This document shows, in pieces, positions 61,537 to 64,000 of a DNA stretch of 64,000 nucleotides (position 1 is its first letter; every line of letters begins with the position of its first letter). A program made the translations under genes and the position numbers. This DNA is from Candidatus Poseidonia sp. (GTDB lineage Archaea; Thermoplasmatota; Poseidoniia; Poseidoniales; Poseidoniaceae): assembly GCA_016778305.1 (NCBI GenBank), contig JADHPT010000009.1, positions 1-64,000 on the forward strand. Reading direction: 5' to 3'. The notes under the pieces are model-generated. The model did not search any database. It saw only the letters and a list, made by a program, of their open reading frames with translations, and was not told the DNA's origin.

Positions 61537-63282
61537 TCATTCGCCCGTGGTTGCACGCAGCGTACTCAAAGCGATGTTCCACTTTTCTTGAAGCCCACTG
61601 ACGTCATCTGCTTCAGCGTTGAGCAATTCTTGACCGATTTCATTCAAGGCAGTTGTCGCCTGCGACCAAGCACCACCTCGGTCTCGAGCATTGTTATCGA
61701 AGTGCCACTCCTGGCCTCTTGAGCGGCCCACTGCCATCAGCCACGCCCATGCAGCCGCTGCTTCGTCTACGCTGTTGTGGCGGGCCGTTGCGAGGCGTTC
61801 GACGCCACCCATGCCCGTGGTCAACCCTTTGACGATGAAGGACGTGATCATGTTCGTTGCCACCCCTGCTTCCTCCATGGAAGGGAAGCGGGATTTTTGT
61901 AGAGCCAGCGCCTTCGCCTGATCGAGCCCTTTCAAGAATTTTCCATATGCCTTGGGGGTGTTGAGTTGGTCTTCCCAAATAGCGTGAGCATCTTCACCTT
62001 CGAGACCTACATAGGCCAAACTCTTCTCTCCGTGGGTCTCCCACAAGGCATTGAGAATATCGCCACAGGTAACTCCCGCCATTACGCGCAAACATCCTGT
62101 TTCACGAGCTTCCGCTCCTCCCTTTGCCTCAATGCGAAGCGCCTGAGTTTCTTCGGTAGGCTCCAAGAGAGCAAGGCGGAGAATTTCAGCGGTTAATCCC
62201 TGTTCTTCTTTGGAACCAGACACGTCAACCAAGGACTCATGAATGGCTTCAAATGAAGTTCCATCAAGCCACGTTTCTCCTATCAATAATCCTTCATCAA
62301 TACCTTCGAGGACGGTTTGTTTAATCGCCGAGCCAACCAGTCCCTCGTTCATCGTCAAGCCCTGCCATGCGTCAACGATTCTGTCAATACCTTCGATACA
62401 AGGCTTAGGTAATGGCGTCTCTGTTGGCCACCCCTTTGGAGCCCAATGCGCTTCAACGGTGAGGATGGAAGGCAAGAGCGGAGGAAGCATCGATAGGGCG
62501 AGGTGGTGAATGAAGGGGGGGTCTTTTTTGGTAAACGATGCGATGGCTTCGAAGCCAAGATACACCTCTGGGCCGTGATGGAACTTGATTTTCACATAAC
62601 CTGCCTTTGTAGGATGGCCCTGCGTTGCCAGGGCCTGGTCAACATCTTCTGTCGCCCACACGACGTTGTCGTCTGAACGAGATTTCTCAAGGTCGAAGCG
62701 GGAGCGTGATAGAACGTCGCCCAACCACGCTTCTGGCGGCTTTGGCTTCGGGCCTGTGCAGACAAAGCCACCGTCCCAACTGAAGAAGTACATCCCGCGT
62801 TTTGCGTGTTCTTCCCAAGGCAGCATGCGCAGCGTAAGGTGACTGTAATTTTGGATCCCTGCGAGGTACCCGGGCTTTCCATCACCTCTTCGAATGTAGG
62901 ATGCAGATCCAAAGGACGATGATTTGAACTGCCCGACCATGGTGAATTGCTCGTCATGAGTTGCGTGCAATGATCCAGCGAATGCCTTCGACACGGGGTC
63001 GCCTCGTTTGGCCATCATTCGCTTGGAGAGCCACTTGACGTCATCCTTTTTCTTGATGATACGCTCGAGGTCGCGCAGCGTTTTGGTAACTGGATCTGTC
63101 CTTCCCCATCGCATTCTCCCTTCAAAGGTCATGGCCGGGAGGTGCCCACGAGGGTTCTCTTGGAACTGCTTGAGTTGTTTTGCCAACTTCTTGGAGGTGG
63201 CTTCGTTGGCTTGTTTGGTACCCCGCATTTTCACGCGTTGTTTCTTTTTGCCGGGAAATTCCACTTTGGATGGTGCCGCCAT
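61537..63282 (-). CDS. hypothetical protein of 581 residues
   Basis: This is a large soluble protein with no motif I recognise. The N-terminal 30 residues are very basic (FPGKKKQRVKMRGTK). The rest is mixed alpha/beta with many Trp and charged residues, without signal peptide, transmembrane helix or Cys clusters. The frame is long, uses the same codons as its neighbours and has no competitor, so it is surely coding. The ATG at 63282 is preferred over one four codons upstream. A nucleic-acid-binding or enzyme role cannot be claimed. Confidence 0.75.
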   Translation of the reverse strand: MAAPSKVEFPGKKKQRVKMRGTKQANEATSKKLAKQLKQFQENPRGHLPAMTFEGRMRWGRTDPVTKTLRDLERIIKKKDDVKWLSKRMMAKRGDPVSKAFAGSLHATHDEQFTMVGQFKSSSFGSASYIRRGDGKPGYLAGIQNYSHLTLRMLPWEEHAKRGMYFFSWDGGFVCTGPKPKPPEAWLGDVLSRSRFDLEKSRSDDNVVWATEDVDQALATQGHPTKAGYVKIKFHHGPEVYLGFEAIASFTKKDPPFIHHLALSMLPPLLPSILTVEAHWAPKGWPTETPLPKPCIEGIDRIVDAWQGLTMNEGLVGSAIKQTVLEGIDEGLLIGETWLDGTSFEAIHESLVDVSGSKEEQGLTAEILRLALLEPTEETQALRIEAKGGAEARETGCLRVMAGVTCGDILNALWETHGEKSLAYVGLEGEDAHAIWEDQLNTPKAYGKFLKGLDQAKALALQKSRFPSMEEAGVATNMITSFIVKGLTTGMGGVERLATARHNSVDEAAAAWAWLMAVGRSRGQEWHFDNNARDRGGAWSQATTALNEIGQELLNAEADDVSGLQEKWNIALSTLRATTGE

Positions 63283-63381
63283 GATGCTCCCCAACCCACG
63301 CGGCTCGGTGGTGAGGTTTGAGTGCTTCTATGGGGAGTTGCGTTCGCAAAGGCCAAAGATAAGAGGCACACCTCGCTTGTC

Positions 63382-64000
63382 ATGGTGACGGTCACGCTGC
63401 TGGGAACCGCCCAAGATGGCGGACGCCCGCAAGCAGGCTGTCAATTGGATTGCTGCAGCGACTTGAGCCCGGACAAATACCGCTACCCGGTCAGTTTGGG
63501 TATCGTTGATCAAAATGGCCACGGACATCTTATTGAGGCGACGAGGTCTCTTGCAGACCAACTCAAACTTTGGAAGCACCCTTCAATTCACTCAGTCGCA
63601 TTGACCCATGCACATTTCGGTCATGTCGATGGGCTCGGTCTGTTCGGAAAAGAAACGCTCAACGCCAAAGGATTAGCCCTGTATCTCTCCTCTTCAATGC
63701 AACGTTTGGTTGAGGCAACGCCACAATGGAACTTGATGGTGGAGGACGGCGTTTTTGTTCCCCGTCCGATCGCTGGGGGGCAAGACGTCCTCCTCGGCGA
63801 GGGGTGCCTCCTCGAAGCAGTTGAAGTCCCCCACCGTGCCGAACTTTCTGACATGCATGCCTTCATCGTCCGGGGGCCCAACCGAAGCCTCCTTTTTCTC
63901 CCCGACCATGACCGATGGGCGGCCACGCTCGCCTTCCACCAGAGCGCCAGCATACGAGCATGGCTCAAGGGTATGGAAGTTGATATCGCCCTCATCGATG
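63382..64000 (+). CDS. PqqB-like metallo-beta-lactamase fold hydrolase (partial)
   Basis: An ATG at 63382 opens a frame that runs off the window, with 206 codons and no stop. It begins TVTLLGTAQDGGRPQAGC, with nearby CC (residues 24-25). The metal-binding motif THAHFGHVDGLG follows (HxHxxHxDG; one residue before the last His is Gly rather than the classical Asp position). FLPDHDRW and an Asp near VDIALID come later. This matches the PqqB-like branch of metal-dependent hydrolases, which carry the same LGTAQDGGxPQxGC start. It is divergent from the 581-residue orphan by 99 bp. No other PQQ genes are in view. Confidence 0.85.
   Translation, partial: MVTVTLLGTAQDGGRPQAGCQLDCCSDLSPDKYRYPVSLGIVDQNGHGHLIEATRSLADQLKLWKHPSIHSVALTHAHFGHVDGLGLFGKETLNAKGLALYLSSSMQRLVEATPQWNLMVEDGVFVPRPIAGGQDVLLGEGCLLEAVEVPHRAELSDMHAFIVRGPNRSLLFLPDHDRWAATLAFHQSASIRAWLKGMEVDIALID

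Overview
The window reads as a chromosomal segment of a planktonic marine euryarchaeon, most likely Marine Group II (Candidatus Poseidoniales). Archaeal markers are eL20/LX, prefoldin alpha and FtsY in their usual cluster, GGGP synthase, a geranylgeranyl-reductase-family flavoprotein, a beta-CASP nuclease, AlaX and TATA-box promoters. The marine photoheterotroph markers are a proteorhodopsin-family pump, large secreted proteases and secreted proteins with thrombospondin-type calcium repeats. The order-level assignment is an inference from gene content. No insertion sequence, prophage, CRISPR array or rRNA was found. Genes are packed very tightly, and several convergent pairs touch or overlap at their stop codons.

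Layout. 1-7000: tRNA-Leu(GAG), a glutamine amidotransferase, a divergent phosphate pair (AbrB-PhoU regulator and a PiT-DUF47 fusion transporter), two membrane proteins and an SDR oxidoreductase. 7000-11000: a Fur/PerR regulator beside katG, with a Fur-like palindrome in the katG promoter, then a DDAH-like hydrolase. 11000-17000: a duplicated divergent module of LVIVD-type beta-propeller proteins and small membrane-anchored secreted proteins, plus a SCO1-type copper chaperone. 17000-25300: M28 and M50 peptidases, AlaX, a desaturase, a ferredoxin/flavoprotein pair and a beta-CASP nuclease. 25300-30900: an AT-rich FkbM methyltransferase (probable foreign insert), a tungstate uptake system (TupA and a fused TupB-TupC) beside moeA, and an RluA-type pseudouridine synthase. 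31000-37800: uvrA, a PurS-PurS-PurL fusion and purQ. 37800-46500: a membrane acyltransferase, GT4 glycosyltransferase, rhodopsin, ABC exporter, GGGP synthase, then an actin-like ATPase with a coiled-coil partner. 46600-56100: a subtilisin with TSP3 repeats, the eL20-pfdA-ftsY cluster, DUF1844, a membrane-tethered receiver and a large TSP3 surface protein. 56200-64000: NERD protein, HAD phosphatase, geranylgeranyl reductase, DMT transporter, PLP transsulfuration enzyme, an orphan 582-residue protein and the start of a PqqB-like metallo-beta-lactamase cut by the window edge.

Together the genes suggest light-assisted heterotrophy on protein: secreted S8 and M28 peptidases, calcium-stabilised surface proteins, a retinal proton pump, peroxide defence and ether-lipid synthesis. 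Two start modes are visible. Several first genes have a TATA element about 24-30 bp before the start codon, implying leaderless mRNA, while operon-internal genes carry a GAGGTGA or AAGGTGA ribosome-binding site.

The best candidate for an undescribed system is the duplicated propeller/anchored-protein/SCO1 module at 11004-17036. Next are the actin-like/coiled-coil pair at 44099-46467 and the rhodopsin with a lysine at the proton-donor position.
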